Assembly: GCA_963834015.1 (NCBI GenBank)
Contig: CAWIAG010000004.1
Span: 248,001-312,000, forward strand
DNA from: FEN-1297 sp963834015
GTDB taxonomy: Bacteria; Bacteroidota; Ignavibacteria; Ignavibacteriales; Ignavibacteriaceae
Direction: 5' to 3'
DNA length: 64,000 bases
Below, piece after piece: positions 17,787 through 25,626 of the stretch. How positions within the stretch are numbered: the stretch's first letter is position 1; each line of letters starts with the position of its first letter. A model generated the notes under the pieces. It was not told the origin of the DNA. It worked only from the letters and a program-made list of their open reading frames with translations, and searched no databases. A program made the translations under genes and the position numbers.

Positions 17787-18881
17787 TTAAATTTTGCTTG
17801 TGCTTAAAGTGTGAACATATGATTCCAATTTTTCAACTACATCTTCAGGTGTCGGAACCATTCCGCCCATTCTTCCCGTAAAATAAACAGGGCGTTTACC
17901 ATTCACAGCTAATGCAACATCTTCAACCATCTGACCTGAATTCATTTCAACAACTAAAAAGAAATTTACTTTGGTAGCTAGATTGGAGATTGCTTCTTTC
18001 GGGAAGGGATACAAAGTAATAGGTCTTAATAATCCAACCCGAATTCCCTTTTCTCTAGCGAGATCGACTGCCTTTTGGCAGACGCGCGCCGATAACCCGA
18101 AAGCTACCAGAGCAAATTCTGCATCGTCCAAAGCAATCTCCTCAAATCTAACTTCCTCCCGCATTTTTTCGTACTTCTCTTGAAGACGAATATTAATCCC
18201 CTCCATTTTTTCCGGATCTATAAAGAGAGAGGTAATTACATTTCTCTCGCGATTAGCCGGTTTTCCTGCGGTCGCCCAATTTTTTTCCGGCTTTGGCAGC
18301 GAGCCTTCTACCGGTAAAACTACTTTTTCCATCATTTGTCCAAGTGCACCATCTGCCAGTATCATGGAAGGACATCTGTATTTTTCTGCAAGACGTATTC
18401 CGTCAAAAACGAAATCTGCCATTTCCTGAACTGAAGACGGAGCTAAAACAATTAAATGATAATCTCCGTGTCCGCCGCCTTTTACAGATTGAAAATAATC
18501 ACCTTGTGAAGGCTGTATTGTCCCTAATCCGGGTCCTCCTCTGGTTACATTAACTAATAAACAAGGCAGCTCCGCCGATGCAATATAAGAAATTGCTTCC
18601 TGCATCAAGCTTATTCCCGGACTCGAAGATGAAGTCATAACTCGTCCGCCGGCTCCAGCAGCCCCATATACCATGTTAATTGCAGCTAATTCGCTCTCAG
18701 CCTGAAGTACTACTCCATGACGCTTTGGCATCTCCAGTGTAAAATATTCCAGTATCTCCGATTGCGGGGTTATGGGGTAACCAAAATAAGCATCCATATC
18801 AGCTCGAATAGCTGCTTCAGCTAATGCTTCATTACCCTTCATTAAACGGGCTTCGGTTTTTCCGTTCTTATTTTCTTCCAT
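17787..18881 (-). CDS. vorB: 2-oxoacid:ferredoxin oxidoreductase, alpha subunit (VorB/KorA type)
   Basis: A 364-residue pyrimidine-binding subunit: AYFGYPITPQSEILEYF, QAESELAAINMVYGAAGAGG, RVMTSSSSPGISLMQEAISY and GGPGLGTIQPSQGDYFQ are hallmark motifs, followed by a C-terminal transketolase-like domain (GLLRPITLYPFP, VVEMNSGQMVEDVALAV). Proteins of this type are usually named VorB (3-methyl-2-oxobutanoate:ferredoxin oxidoreductase), but some serve 2-oxoglutarate. The gene order ferredoxin-alpha-beta-gamma fits the four-subunit VOR/KOR class. It provides acyl-CoA and reduced ferredoxin, as expected in anaerobes or facultative anaerobes. Confidence 0.9.
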   Translation of the reverse strand: MEENKNGKTEARLMKGNEALAEAAIRADMDAYFGYPITPQSEILEYFTLEMPKRHGVVLQAESELAAINMVYGAAGAGGRVMTSSSSPGISLMQEAISYIASAELPCLLVNVTRGGPGLGTIQPSQGDYFQSVKGGGHGDYHLIVLAPSSVQEMADFVFDGIRLAEKYRCPSMILADGALGQMMEKVVLPVEGSLPKPEKNWATAGKPANRERNVITSLFIDPEKMEGINIRLQEKYEKMREEVRFEEIALDDAEFALVAFGLSARVCQKAVDLAREKGIRVGLLRPITLYPFPKEAISNLATKVNFFLVVEMNSGQMVEDVALAVNGKRPVYFTGRMGGMVPTPEDVVEKLESYVHTLSTSKI

Positions 18882-18938
18882 TATTTAATTTTTATTTTAT
18901 GATTATAACATTATGAAATACATAAATGAAAACATTTG

Positions 18939-19175
18939 TTAAACAGCCTTTTTTAGAGCCGATTTAGGCTGACGGTATACAGTGATAGCAACATCCGGGC
19001 AAACAATTGCACAATTGATGCAGCCTGTGCAGGTATCCTTTATTAATTCTGCAAACCTGTACCCGTTAAGATTGATAAAGCTGGATAGCCCAAGGCATTC
19101 CTGCGGACAAGCAGCTATGCAAAGCTCACACCCTTTACAAACATCGCGCTCAATTTTAACCGTTCCTTTTATCAT
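18939..19175 (-). CDS. 2-oxoacid:ferredoxin oxidoreductase, delta subunit (2[4Fe-4S] ferredoxin)
   Basis: A 78-residue dicluster ferredoxin with CKGCELCIAACP at about residues 13-24 and CTGCINCAIVCP at about 48-59, each giving a CxxCxxCxxxCP cluster. It is the first gene of the minus-strand operon, 57 bases before the alpha subunit, and is expected to pass electrons from the TPP site to soluble ferredoxin. There is no signal peptide. Confidence 0.93.
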   Translation of the reverse strand: MIKGTVKIERDVCKGCELCIAACPQECLGLSSFINLNGYRFAELIKDTCTGCINCAIVCPDVAITVYRQPKSALKKAV

Positions 19176-19669
19176 AACGTTATTCTGGATAATTGTTTTT
19201 TTTAATATTTGATTAATAATGGCAAGTTATATGCCAATCGGTAAAATCTCTATTATTAAGGAATTCATTTATTGGCTTTTCATAATTAAGAAGTCCAAGG
19301 ATTATTTCCTTCTTAATTGCGAGAAGTTAATTTTTATGTATTATCTGTTGTATATCTATAATTATTTATAATTTAAGTAGTTATCATTAGAAACCTGATT
19401 TATTGGCTGAAGCCGGTAAATGTAATTTTGTAATGTATTTTTTTATGAAAACTTCTTGGATACAGGCTAATTTGTTATCTGAGGCCGGAAAGGAATTTCA
19501 TGTATCCAACCTTAAATATTTCTGGGGTTCATAAATGATTTTGGAGAATTAAAAATAACTGGCAAAGTTAATTAAAATGGTCCCCCCGTAAAGGACATTA
19601 CCGGGGGACAGAGAGACTAATGCGAGAGAATAAGTATTAATTCTAATATGATAAAATCAAAAAGAATTA
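19176..19669. other. Gene-free spacer between two minus-strand operons
   Basis: About 490 AT-rich bases. The only clear structure is an imperfect hairpin at 19581-19608 listed separately. I see no credible small gene. The part next to 19176 should hold the promoter of the ferredoxin oxidoreductase operon. Confidence 0.5.
19581..19608 (-). terminator. Possible terminator hairpin after the sigma-factor operon
   Basis: An 11-base stem with one mismatch (TCCCCCCGTAA against TTACCGGGGGA) closes a five-base loop about 60 bases beyond the last gene of the ECF operon. A moderately T-rich tract (CCATTTTAATT) follows on the minus strand. This is a plausible but weak intrinsic terminator. Confidence 0.45.
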
Positions 19670-20284
19670 TTATTGAAAATCTAACAGGTCAAAAACATCT
19701 AAATCTTGAAACCAGTCATTTTCGTTTTCGCTATCTGAATTTGGATCCTGAAAATTTGGTCGGCTAAATTCATTTTGATTCTCTTCTAAATTATGTTCCA
19801 TTTCATCAGCGTCCTGCATGCCCGGTTCAGGTGGATAACCCGGCAAATCACCCGGCTCAAATTGATCCGGTGGAATTAAATCAGTATTAGCTTCACTTAA
19901 CCGGGGTCCTCCAGGTGAAAAACCCAGATCAATCCTTCCTGGAGGAGGCAGCATCATAAAATGTCCATGCCCCTCGGTTTCAGATTTAAATCTTTCGGCT
20001 TCTTCTTTATCAAGAACTTTCAAAATTTCTTTATCGGATTCTTTGAAGGCTGATTCACTGCTGTCTCGGTAATTTTTCAAAATGTCCGCCACTTTATTCC
20101 TGATTGTATCCAATTTATCCTTTTTGCAGGATAAAATTTTATTTATTTCCTCTTTTTGAATGCCGCTTAAATTTAATTCTGTAATAATATCTCTTTCGCC
20201 TCTTGGTGTCGGAGGCATAGGTTGAGAAAATAACTGAGTAAAAAACAATATTACCATAACTAAAACAGGGCTGATAATTTTCAT
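19670..20284 (-). CDS. Exported proline/acid-rich protein of the ECF operon
   Basis: I place the start at ATG 20284, which has AGGA upstream and yields a clean signal peptide (MKIISPVLVMVILFFTQLFS). An in-frame ATG at 20299 adds five residues. After a PMPPTPRGE linker comes a helical Spy/CpxP-like segment (LNLSGIQKEEINKILSCKKD... ILKVLDKEEAERFKSE), then a long low-complexity tail rich in Pro, Gly, Asp, Glu and Asn (LPPPGR, PGYPPEPG, SENENDWFQDLDVFDLLDF). It is the last gene in the sigma-factor operon. A periplasmic sensor or chaperone role is inferred from the Spy-like helices. The tail has no recognisable homology. Confidence 0.75.
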   Translation of the reverse strand: MKIISPVLVMVILFFTQLFSQPMPPTPRGERDIITELNLSGIQKEEINKILSCKKDKLDTIRNKVADILKNYRDSSESAFKESDKEILKVLDKEEAERFKSETEGHGHFMMLPPPGRIDLGFSPGGPRLSEANTDLIPPDQFEPGDLPGYPPEPGMQDADEMEHNLEENQNEFSRPNFQDPNSDSENENDWFQDLDVFDLLDFQ

Positions 20285-20393
20285 TTTAATTCCTGACATT
20301 ATTTATACATTAGACAGCCGCTTTTTTATTTCTATTCCCTTATCTGATTTTTTTCAGTGATGTAATATTATGTTTTCTAAAGCGGATAACCTT

Positions 20394-20969
20394 TTAGTAA
20401 ACCTGTCCCTGTTCAGAAATATTTATTCTATTCCGTTGATTCCGGCGGTGTGGCGGCCGATTTTTAGGATAATCCCGTTTGTTCCCGTTTGGCATCGGTT
20501 TCAGCGGTGGGGGACTATTAAACTGACCATTCCCGCCTTCAATCGGCATTGACTGGGGTGGACGATTTCTGGAATGATCTTCATCGTTATCCAATGGCAT
20601 TGGTCGCGGCGGTGGATTATTGAAATGTTTTAACTCATCTTCCAGCATTGACTTTTGTTTATCTGATAAATAAGGTTGTATTTCTATACTCATTGAATCC
20701 ATTAATGACATACCCATTATCATGTTCTTATCTATTGTTTCATGAACTTTTTCATCATATTTTTTAATAATTGGATTTATCTGTTCTGTTTGCAATGGGC
20801 TTAATTTCAGTATTTCGTCAAGCCTTCGTGACAGGCTAAATGGCCTGTTTCCTCTCTTCATCAACTCAAATTGCCGTTCGACTAAAATACTGTGAAGAAA
20901 GAAACCCGTTATGATCCCTAATGTAAAGGTTAGAAGTATTAATAATATCGATTTAATCCTGATATCCAT
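20394..20969 (-). CDS. Membrane-anchored Spy/CnrX-like periplasmic sensor
   Basis: A 191-residue protein with an N-terminal TM anchor (SILLILLTFTLGIITGFFLH), a helical hairpin typical of the LTXXQ/heavy-metal sensor family (LSRRLDEILKLSPLQTEQINP, ... LSDKQKSMLEDELKHF), and a C-terminal tail with repeated PPPRPMP, NRPPQSMP, PPPLKPMP and NRPPHRR units. Proteins of this family either bind metal or misfolded proteins and regulate an ECF sigma factor, as CnrX does with CnrY/CnrH. It lies nine bases after the anti-sigma candidate. The metal-binding residues of CnrX are not evident, so stress sensing in general is the safer call. Confidence 0.78.
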   Translation of the reverse strand: MDIRIKSILLILLTFTLGIITGFFLHSILVERQFELMKRGNRPFSLSRRLDEILKLSPLQTEQINPIIKKYDEKVHETIDKNMIMGMSLMDSMSIEIQPYLSDKQKSMLEDELKHFNNPPPRPMPLDNDEDHSRNRPPQSMPIEGGNGQFNSPPPLKPMPNGNKRDYPKNRPPHRRNQRNRINISEQGQVY

Positions 20970-20977
20970 ATTTGCCC

Positions 20978-21400
20978 TCAGTTGTATATCGAAAATAAAT
21001 TCTTAAAATCCTCGGCTAAAGAACTGTTTTGCTGTTTGAATCCTAGTGCGCTCCGGAATGAAATATTTCCGTTTTTCTCAAAATTATAGGAGAGGGTTAA
21101 TATTATGAATATAAGGACAGCGTACGCTAATCTCCTGAAAGTCGTATTTAGGGAATTGAAGAATATATCCTGGTAACTTCCTTTGGTTGTTCTGTTATTA
21201 ATCTTTTGCAAAACTTCAAATTCAAAATCCGGACTAAAATCTTTTTGGGTGTTTTGAAAAATTACTTCCCTGAAAGTGGAAAGTTCGCTTTGTTCTTTTT
21301 TTAAACTTTCTGATTTTATTAAGGCATTTTTCAATTTATTTGCCTCACTTTTGGAAAGATTTCTATCAAAACTCTCATACAGTAATTTTTTTATATTCAT
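20978..21400 (-). CDS. Probable anti-sigma factor (single-pass membrane protein)
   Basis: A 140-residue protein overlapping the sigma gene by four bases (ATGA). Its N-terminal ~75 residues are helical and charged (LYESFDRNLSKSEANKLKNAL), resembling the anti-sigma cytoplasmic domain but without the HxxxCxxC zinc motif. A TM helix follows at about residues 91-107 (LAYAVLIFIILTLSY) and then a ~30-residue periplasmic end. Position and topology support an anti-sigma role holding the ECF factor at the membrane. Sequence alone does not prove it. Confidence 0.75.
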   Translation of the reverse strand: MNIKKLLYESFDRNLSKSEANKLKNALIKSESLKKEQSELSTFREVIFQNTQKDFSPDFEFEVLQKINNRTTKGSYQDIFFNSLNTTFRRLAYAVLIFIILTLSYNFEKNGNISFRSALGFKQQNSSLAEDFKNLFSIYN

Positions 21401-21924
21401 ATGTCATACCTGAAAGGAGTTAATAATTGTTTTAATAGTTTCTGCCCTCTCGCAAGTCGCGATAAAACCGTCCCTATAGGCAAATTCAATATTTCGGCGG
21501 TCTCCTCGGTTGAATATTGATCAACCAATCTCAAAATAACTACAGTGCGAAGTTTTGGGCTTAACTTGGATATACACTTATCTATCATTTCTTTTAATTC
21601 AAAATTATGAACTGTGTTCCCACTTGATAATTCTTTAGGGCTTAAATTAATAAAAGATTTGAAAATAGTTCTTTTACGTCTTTTAATTTCATTCAAAGAC
21701 AAATTTATAGCGATTCTTGTTAAATAGGTAGAGAGTGATGATTCGCCCCGGAAATTTTCCAGGGAATTATAAAATCTGATGAATACTTCATGTCCGATAT
21801 CTTCTGCTTCCATAGATTTACCAAGCATTCCGAATACGGTAGCGGCAATTTTTGATTTATGCCTTTGTACTATAATTGAGAATGCCGTCTGGTCGCCGGA
21901 AATGGATTTCAGTACTAAATCCAT
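21397..21924 (-). CDS. RNA polymerase ECF sigma factor
   Basis: A sigma-70 family ECF factor of about 175 residues with region 2 (DQTAFSIIVQRHKSKIA, SMEAEDIGHEVFIRFYNSL, STYLTRIAINLSLNEIKRR) and region 4 (LSPKLRTVVILRLVDQYS, EETAEILNLPIGTVLSRLAR). I choose ATG 21924 (MDLVLKSISGDQTAF), which matches the usual family start; an in-frame TTG at 21966 adds 14 residues. It heads a cassette with a membrane anti-sigma candidate and a Spy-like sensor, so it most likely directs an envelope-stress or metal response and probably its own operon. Confidence 0.92.
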   Translation of the reverse strand: MDLVLKSISGDQTAFSIIVQRHKSKIAATVFGMLGKSMEAEDIGHEVFIRFYNSLENFRGESSLSTYLTRIAINLSLNEIKRRKRTIFKSFINLSPKELSSGNTVHNFELKEMIDKCISKLSPKLRTVVILRLVDQYSTEETAEILNLPIGTVLSRLARGQKLLKQLLTPFRYDI

Positions 21925-22032
21925 ATCACTTAAATGTTCAAATCCGATTTTAATAATTGATAGCAATATTACAGGGTTTTTAAATAAGATTTACTATTAA
22001 GTTTTCTATATTTGCTAAAGTTTGTAAATAAT

Positions 22033-22839
22033 CTATTCCTCTGTAGCAAGTTTTACGTTAATCTCAAAATCAATCGGCTGCAAAGAGCGTGTTTCCCTCC
22101 CCATAACTCCGGGTGGAGGAAATCCGCCCCCGCCGGGTGCGCCTCCCGGGCCATTGTCACCTCCCGGTGGCATGTCGAACCCGCCGTCCGGTGGCGGCAT
22201 CATGTCCATATTCCTGAAATCAATAGTCCCACTTTCAAAACCTATTTTTAATATACTGCCGGGCTTTGCATTAAGGCCATACTCAGTGTCGTTCTTTTTA
22301 TTAAGTGGTATTTTTAATTCGTAAACTAACTTGCCGTTATTTACCGACATTTTAATCTGAATATCCTTTAATTCCGAAATGGGGATCTTTGCCCTTTCTC
22401 CACTGGAACTTATTATTTCTGCAACGGTTTGACCGGTTAAAATAAGTCCCTCCGGCTTTATAGGACTAAAATTATTATCTTCAGGTTTCATGTTTCCGTC
22501 TAACGCCGGTATTGCCGTGTCTCTTATTCCTATTGGAAAATGAATTCCAATTTTATCACTATTATTACTCTGAAACCATAAAGTTAGCCCGCCTCTGATT
22601 ACTTTACTTTCTATTGCAAAATCGTCGGTAGTTAAACATATAAAAAGATTATCGCTGTCATTCACAACTCCAATTGATGCATTAATATCGTCCAATACGA
22701 CTAAAGAATTACCCCAGCTATGTTCATTTCCGTCGAGAACGATATCGTTTTTAAGCCATTGGCTGTTAATTTCAGTAACGCTGCACCCGTTACAAATAAA
22801 ATATTTAAGTACTATTAATAAGATGCTTATTTTTTTCAT
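22033..22839 (-). CDS. Lipoprotein/exported protein with a CBM9-like domain and Gly/Pro-rich tail
   Basis: A 268-residue exported protein. The N-terminus (MKKISILLIVLKYFICNGCS) has a hydrophobic core followed by NGCS, a possible lipobox. The body resembles the DOMON/CBM9-like beta sandwich seen in surface proteins (WLKNDIVLDGNEHSWG, LFICLTTDDFAIES, GLTLWFQSNNSDKIGIHFP). Near the end is a low-complexity stretch, MMPPPDGGFDMPPGGDNG followed by GGAPGGGGFPPPG. It lies 108 bases upstream of the sigma factor on the same strand and shares the Pro-rich style of the other operon members, so it may be its first gene or a target. Function unknown. Confidence 0.75.
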   Translation of the reverse strand: MKKISILLIVLKYFICNGCSVTEINSQWLKNDIVLDGNEHSWGNSLVVLDDINASIGVVNDSDNLFICLTTDDFAIESKVIRGGLTLWFQSNNSDKIGIHFPIGIRDTAIPALDGNMKPEDNNFSPIKPEGLILTGQTVAEIISSSGERAKIPISELKDIQIKMSVNNGKLVYELKIPLNKKNDTEYGLNAKPGSILKIGFESGTIDFRNMDMMPPPDGGFDMPPGGDNGPGGAPGGGGFPPPGVMGRETRSLQPIDFEINVKLATEE

Positions 22840-23677
22840 TGTTTTATAATATTTTAAACTTTTTTTACATAAACGTTAGACAAAATACACAATGCATTTA
22901 TTTCATTATTATTGAATATATATAAAAATTTTATTTGTTCGATTTTAACCTGGAAAACCTGGCATTCTATCTCCCTCTCCGAAATTTCGTAGCCCGGATT
23001 ATTAATCTGGGTGTGCTAAAATCCCGGAAATATACCACAGTAATGTTTAGGTAAAATATTATGTGTTGTATTTTTTGAAGATCTTCGCGTAAACCTGCCT
23101 GCCGGTTCGTCTTAATTCGTGAAATTCATATAATGTAATGTTAGAAGCATTAAATAATTTTGAAAACGAATAAACTCAAATGAAAAGGAGGATTGCTGGA
23201 TATTTAGTTCCGGATAATCAACGCTAATTTCCATGTGTGCAAAGACACAAGATTAAAAACAATAAGATAGATTGAGAACAAATCTTCTCCATAAATATAT
23301 CAAGTAATTTTATTCACTAAAACAAATTTCGGAATTATATTATTTTATTTTTACTTAAATTATTTTAAAGTTAGGTCTTCTTTATCGCAGAAACTCCTAA
23401 ATCATTGTTCATTAGAAATATTATTCATTAATATCATGCTAATTCTTTATTATTAAATAATTTAGCGTCCTGTTTCTTTTATCCCGGCCTTTTCTTTCCA
23501 TAAACTGATTACTGTTTCTCTTCGTCTCCCGATCAGTCGCTCATTTTTGAATCTGATTAACACTTAATTGAAAACTGAGTCGTGGATAAGATTAAAATAA
23601 TCATTGAACCGACCTGAATACCAATATAGTCGTATGTTTGGAATACTTGTAAATCGGTTGTACGGTTCCCAAACGGG
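22840..23677. other. Long gene-free region between the ECF operon and rlpA
   Basis: About 840 bases without a credible gene. It contains one copy of a dispersed structured repeat (22990-23026) and, near its right end, two crossing six-base complementarities just before rlpA. The left part must contain the promoter of the minus-strand lipoprotein gene. I found no match to a riboswitch that I know. Confidence 0.55.
22990..23026 (+). repeat. Dispersed hairpin repeat, copy 1
   Basis: A 37-base element, TAGCCCGGATT then ATT then AATCTGGG, followed by TGTGCTAAAATCCCG. A second copy lies at 53480-53516 (30 of 37 bases identical). The stem CCCGGATT/AATCTGGG stays paired in the other copy through paired changes, which supports a structured element. 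Confidence 0.7.
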
Positions 23678-23761
23678 TTGCATAAACTTTTTAGTAACTA
23701 TAACTTTGTAACGCTCTTAGTCAATAAGCTTAAAACTATTAATACAGAAAGAGAGGTGCTG

Positions 23762-24256
23762 TTGAGGTCATTAATAAAAGTTCTTGTCATTTCGTTTATG
23801 ATCTTACTGGTCGGCTTCACTATTGTCTCCAATGAGACTAGTGCTACCATTGAGCCGGTAAGCATTGCGAAAACAACCACTGTCAATAATGACGAAAGTA
23901 TAGTAAAAACTTCAATAGTTAACTATATAGACAAGGGGAGTATGCTTGCGTCATGGTACGGACCCCGGTTCCATGGTAAAACAACCGCAAACGGCGAAGT
24001 TTACAACCAATTGGCGTTCACTGCTGCCAGTACAACTCTTAGGTTCGGTACTCTGCTTAAGGTAACAAACCTAAGAAATAACAAATCCGTTATCGTTAGG
24101 GTTAACGATAGGGGACCCTATATAAGCGGCAGACAGTTGGACTTATCCAAAGCAGCAGCTCAATCACTTGGAATGGCTCACAGAGGAGTCGTTAAAGTTA
24201 AGGTTGAGCAGTTAAGCTTGAAAGGTGTCAACTTTCCGGTCATTAATTTGAATTAA
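23762..24256 (+). CDS. rlpA: RlpA-family septal/peptidoglycan protein
   Basis: A double-psi beta-barrel protein of the RlpA family. The core motifs are ASWYGPRFHGKTTANGE, the barrel segment LRFGTLLKVTNLRNNKSV and the near-invariant VRVNDRGPYISGRQLDLS, followed by AAQSLGMAHRGVVKVKV. An N-terminal hydrophobic signal (VLVISFMILLVGFTIVS) directs export. I prefer TTG 23762 because GAGAGG lies just upstream and the protein then begins directly with the signal peptide; an in-frame TTG at 23678 would add 28 residues. RlpA proteins bind or cleave glycan strands lacking stem peptides at the septum. No SPOR domain is present. A terminator follows. Confidence 0.88.
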   Translation: MRSLIKVLVISFMILLVGFTIVSNETSATIEPVSIAKTTTVNNDESIVKTSIVNYIDKGSMLASWYGPRFHGKTTANGEVYNQLAFTAASTTLRFGTLLKVTNLRNNKSVIVRVNDRGPYISGRQLDLSKAAAQSLGMAHRGVVKVKVEQLSLKGVNFPVINLN

Positions 24257-24300
24257 ATCTGAAAGCCTCTGGCTTGCATGTTTAATTCATGCATATTCTT

Positions 24301-24325
24301 AACCCCGCTTCGGCGGGGTTTTTTA
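24301..24325 (+). terminator. Intrinsic terminator after rlpA
   Basis: AACCCCGC, a TTCG tetraloop, GCGGGGTT and a T-run give an eight-pair stem with the stable UUCG loop and a U-tract about 45 bases after the rlpA stop. Confidence 0.93.
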
Positions 24326-24490
24326 TTGGATTTATGCCCGCATAAATTTTTTCATCATAAATCATTAAATTAGATATAGATAAATTGAAAAATATAGTAC
24401 TTAATAACTCGCTATTTCCCATTATTATAACGAATTCATTAAAATATTAAATCAATGAATTTTAATTATTTATAATATAAAGAACACTCT

Positions 24491-25045
24491 ATGAAATTAA
24501 ATCTTGGATGTGGAAACGATCTGAAAGAAGGTTATGTGAACCTGGATATCGTCGATTATGGCGGTAATTCTATTCACGATATTAATAAATTTCCTTATCC
24601 TTTTGAGGATAATACATTCGATGAGGTATTCGCCTCCCACGTCCTGGAACATCTGGATAGTTTTCACAAAACGGTAACCGAGTTGTATCGCATAATTAAA
24701 CCGGACGGTTTGCTGGTTGTTTATGTCCCGTTTTTCTTAAATACAAAATATTTTGGCGAACCTGACCACAAAATCCCGTTCTCCATAAGATCATTTGATA
24801 ATTACGAGTTTATTGGTAACCGGAAGTTGAAATTTTATGAAAAATGGAAATTAAATCACCGGACTAATTACCAGGGTAAAGCTCAGTTTGAAGTAATCAA
24901 AAAAAAATTTATATCCTCTCATTTCGTACCCCTGAAATGGATGGATATTATTCTGAATATAGAACCGGTAATCTATGAAAGGTTTTTTGCTGGAATTTTT
25001 TCGCCGGAAGAAGTATACTTTGAACTTAAGGTTATTAAGCAATAG
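24491..25045 (+). CDS. SAM-dependent methyltransferase (type 11-like)
   Basis: A 184-residue class I methyltransferase. The SAM-binding motif KLNLGCGNDLKEGYVNLDI is at the very N-terminus, followed by FDEVFASHVLEHLD (motif IV region) and LYRIIKPDGLLVVYVPFF (post-motif). The rest is lid-like and aromatic-rich. It is compact and lacks a separate substrate domain. Related proteins often act on glycans or small metabolites, but the substrate is unknown. It stands alone between a terminator and a convergent DUF423 gene. Confidence 0.85.
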   Translation: MKLNLGCGNDLKEGYVNLDIVDYGGNSIHDINKFPYPFEDNTFDEVFASHVLEHLDSFHKTVTELYRIIKPDGLLVVYVPFFLNTKYFGEPDHKIPFSIRSFDNYEFIGNRKLKFYEKWKLNHRTNYQGKAQFEVIKKKFISSHFVPLKWMDIILNIEPVIYERFFAGIFSPEEVYFELKVIKQ

Positions 25046-25091
25046 TCACGCGCTTATACTTCTATATTGAACTAAATAGATTGAATGCCGG

Positions 25092-25469
25092 CTATAAATT
25101 TGCCTTTTTATAATTTAACCCCCGGATAATTATAAAAAGCCAGCCAATTAAGAAGCTTATGCCCCCGAATGGAGTTATAATTGCAAAAATAGTACTCCCG
25201 GTTACTGCAAAAAAATAAAGTGAAAATGAAAATAGTATTATTCCTGCAAGGAAAAAAGGTAAGCTTATATTAAAACGTTTATCATTTTTTAATGAGATAG
25301 CAAGCAGAACAGTTGAATGAATTAAATGATATGTAACCCCTGTTTTATATATATCCGTCATTTCAGGTGAAAGAACGTTTTTAAGTCCATGTGCTCCGAA
25401 AGCGCCTAGGGCAACAGCTAGAAAGCCGGAAATTCCACTTGTGATTATCCAGAATTTATTATCTTTCAT
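25092..25469 (-). CDS. DUF423 family membrane protein (YgdD-like)
   Basis: A 125-residue four-helix membrane protein. The motif FLAVALGAFGAHGLK near the N-terminus, followed by YKTGVTYHLIHSTVLL and the end ITPFGGISFLIGWLFII, is diagnostic of DUF423. The function of the family is unknown. It is monocistronic and divergent from uvrB, with about 155 bases between. Confidence 0.92.
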   Translation of the reverse strand: MKDNKFWIITSGISGFLAVALGAFGAHGLKNVLSPEMTDIYKTGVTYHLIHSTVLLAISLKNDKRFNISLPFFLAGIILFSFSLYFFAVTGSTIFAIITPFGGISFLIGWLFIIIRGLNYKKANL

Positions 25470-25626
25470 TCTTACAAAATCTTGTTTTTAGAAAATACAA
25501 TTTGCATGTTTTGCTTCAATTTTTATTGTAATCCAAACCTAAAAATAGTTAAAATTTTGGATTAAATACTTGTTAAGATTTAATACTTTTTAAACTCTTT
25601 AAAGCTTAATATATTTAGAGACCTTT

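Noticed and set aside
23461..23677. A c-di-AMP (ydaO) riboswitch before rlpA
   Set aside because: This class often controls cell-wall genes, but none of its conserved GNNGAACC-type segments could be found.
22840..23677. A small coding gene such as the 15-codon ATG frame after the GGAGG near 23180
   Set aside because: The GGAGG lies inside the frame rather than upstream, and the frame is too short and unsupported.
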